Shown here: positions 62,582-64,000 of the stretch, in pieces
Layout: every line of letters starts with the position of its first letter
How positions within the stretch are numbered: the stretch's first letter is position 1
Assembly: GCA_004835665.1 (NCBI GenBank)
Contig: RBKR01000021.1
Coordinates: forward strand, 248,001 to 312,000
Origin: Phoma sp. XZ068
Taxonomy: Eukaryota; Ascomycota; Dothideomycetes; Pleosporales; Didymellaceae
Direction: 5' to 3'
Length of the DNA: 64,000 bases
Translations under genes and position numbers: made by a program
Notes under the pieces: model-generated
What the model saw: only the letters and a program-made list of their open reading frames with translations
What the model was told of the DNA's origin: nothing
Databases searched by the model: none

Positions 62582-64000
62582 ATGAGCGCGGCAGTTGCGG
62601 CGTCTGAGGCCACGGATGCCACCTCGTCCAGCGCGCGACGGAAATCCGGACGCGTAACGAAGAAGCCCGAAAAGTTCACACCTGGCGCAAGTCCACCTGG
62701 AGCCTCGAAAAGGAAGCGCGGCGACGAAAATGACAGTGGCGTCGATGCAGACGAGCCTACGTCAGAAGAGGAGGATGAGAGCTCCGAAAGCGAGCCAGAT
62801 GAAGAGGAATTGAGGGAGCGGCGACGCAGGACCAAGAACAAAGCACCTGCCGGACGACCCGCGCCAAAGAAGCCAAAGACGAACGGGAAGAGTGTCACAT
62901 TGGCCATGCGCCCCGCGACGGGCGCGCCGAAGAAGTCTGGCAGGCCGCGCAAAGCTCCTATCCGGAAGAGCATCCTTGCTGGACACGAGACGGAAGGGCT
63001 CTATGGTAGGCACATCGAATGCATGTGACCGAACAGACAAGCTGACGCGCTATAGCCGACGTGTTTGCCAGCGGCGACCGCCTCGAGGATGTTGCCGCGC
63101 GTTGGGTTGCGCGATTCAACGAGCACGAGGCGAAAGCTGTTGCCGAGATTGTCAACTTCGTACTGCGCGCGGCCGGGTGCAGCCTCCGCATCGACGAAGA
63201 CGACATTGCCGACCCAGATAACGCGCCGAGTCGCGTGGCAGAACTCCAGGAGGAGTATCAGGCGCAGGACGTGACAGAGTATCCGCTCATCGCCAAGGCA
63301 AAGGACGGTGGCGGCCAGGCTTTTAGACATGCCTTGCACCGCTTCTTCCTCACCCTCGTCCAAAGCATCGCGCAATCGGGCCTCATGTACGAGAACCAAG
63401 AATTGCTCGAAAACATCGCGGTGTGGATTGGCGCAATGTCCTCCAGTGCCAACCGACCATTCCGTCACACAGCTACAGTCGCCGCATTGGCGATTACAAC
63501 AGCACTTGCTACGGTGGCTGCGGAGATCGTAGAGACCACAGCGAAGAAGATACGACAGAGCGAGTCCGAAGGAAAGAAGTCGCGAGTCAACAAAGCCCGT
63601 GTCTCTGCAGCGAATCAAGAGGTGGAGGACTACAACGCAAAGTTGGAAGCTGTGGACGGCGCACTCAACGACTGGTTCAGTCTGGTGTATGTCCACCGAT
63701 ACCGCGACGTCGACCATCACATCCGCGTCGACTGCGTCGGAGCGCTGGCAGACTGGATTATCGCATATCCAGACAAGTTCTTCGACGGCAGTCATCTGCG
63801 ATACCTTGGCTGGGTGCTTTCAGACCCCAATTCACCCACACGAGTCGAAGTGCTGCACCAGCTGTCGCGGCTATTCAAGGACAAGGACAAGCTTGCTGGG
63901 CTGAAGACGTTCACAGAACGCTTCCGACCTCGAATTGTCGAGATTGCGACACGAGATGCAGAGAACCACGTGCGCGCCGCAGCAGTTGATCTGCTAGACA
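62582..64000 (+). CDS. SCC3: Cohesin subunit SCC3/STAG (Psc3-like), 5' part (cut by window edge)
   Basis: Exon 1 is 62582-63005 and exon 2 starts at 63056 after a 50-bp intron (GTAGGC donor, GCTGACG branch, TATAG acceptor); it runs off the window in phase. Residues 1-141 are basic and disordered with RKSGRVTKKPEKF, an acidic Ser/Glu block and an AT-hook-like KKSGRPRKAP. The STAG region follows: EDVAARWVARFNEHEAKAVA, EIVNFVLRAAGCSLRIDEDD, FFLTLVQSIAQSGLMYENQE, FRHTATVAALAITTALATVA, VHRYRDVDHHIRVDCVGALA and FDGSHLRYLGWVLSDPNSPT. Scc3/STAG binds the kleisin subunit and DNA and is essential for sister-chromatid cohesion. About 455 residues are visible of a protein usually above 1,000. High confidence. 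Confidence 0.92.

Overview
The window is nuclear DNA of a filamentous ascomycete (Pezizomycotina). I infer Dothideomycetes, possibly Pleosporales, from overall gene content and style; there is no rDNA or other decisive marker. Coding exons are GC-rich. Introns are few and short (46-65 bp), with GTATGT/GTAAGT-like donors and CTAAC/CTGAC branch sites. The set of ascomycete proteins (PalH, Utp8, Alb1, Mvp1, Elg1, an ArAE-type ER transporter) fits this. Exon boundaries below were set by hand by matching reading phase and conserved motifs.

Layout. 0-5.5 kb: 5' part of RRP5 (minus) divergent from a Cdt2-like WD40 protein. 6.4-7.6 kb: secreted beta-helix protein. 7.6-9.1 kb: AT-rich, gene-free stretch with a 16-bp minisatellite. 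9.1-11.2 kb: four-exon gene of uncertain function with a PD-(D/E)XK-like core and a C2H2 finger. 11.6-18.8 kb: metabolic block with a HAD dehalogenase-like protein, a choline-monooxygenase-type Rieske oxygenase and, divergently, a dimethylglycine/sarcosine dehydrogenase-like flavoprotein. 19.1-20.7 kb: seven-exon glyoxalase II and a small ORF. 20.9-28.1 kb: ELG1 (minus) divergent from UTP8. 29.1-31.5 kb: DCN1, whose first intron holds a 332-codon ORF. 32.1-32.8 kb: RPL32. 35.1-40 kb: lineage-specific proteins, including a 943-aa protein with three copies of an undescribed helical repeat. 40.6-44 kb: ArAE-family ER transporter. 44.9-48.2 kb: membrane-anchored ubiquitin protease divergent from ALB1. 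48.3-53 kb: secreted GH92 mannosidase and an Old Yellow Enzyme. 53.3-58.7 kb: MVP1 and palH. 62.6 kb to the end: SCC3/STAG cohesin subunit, running off the window.

Functionally this is a mixed chromosomal segment. It carries ribosome biogenesis (RRP5, UTP8, ALB1, RPL32), replication and cohesion (Cdt2, ELG1, SCC3), ubiquitin/NEDD8 (Cdt2, DCN1, USP), trafficking and pH sensing (MVP1, palH), and accessory metabolism. The only likely pathway pair is the Rieske oxygenase plus the dimethylglycine dehydrogenase, which could remove methyl groups from glycine betaine in sequence. No CRISPR array, rRNA, convincing tRNA or intact transposon was seen.
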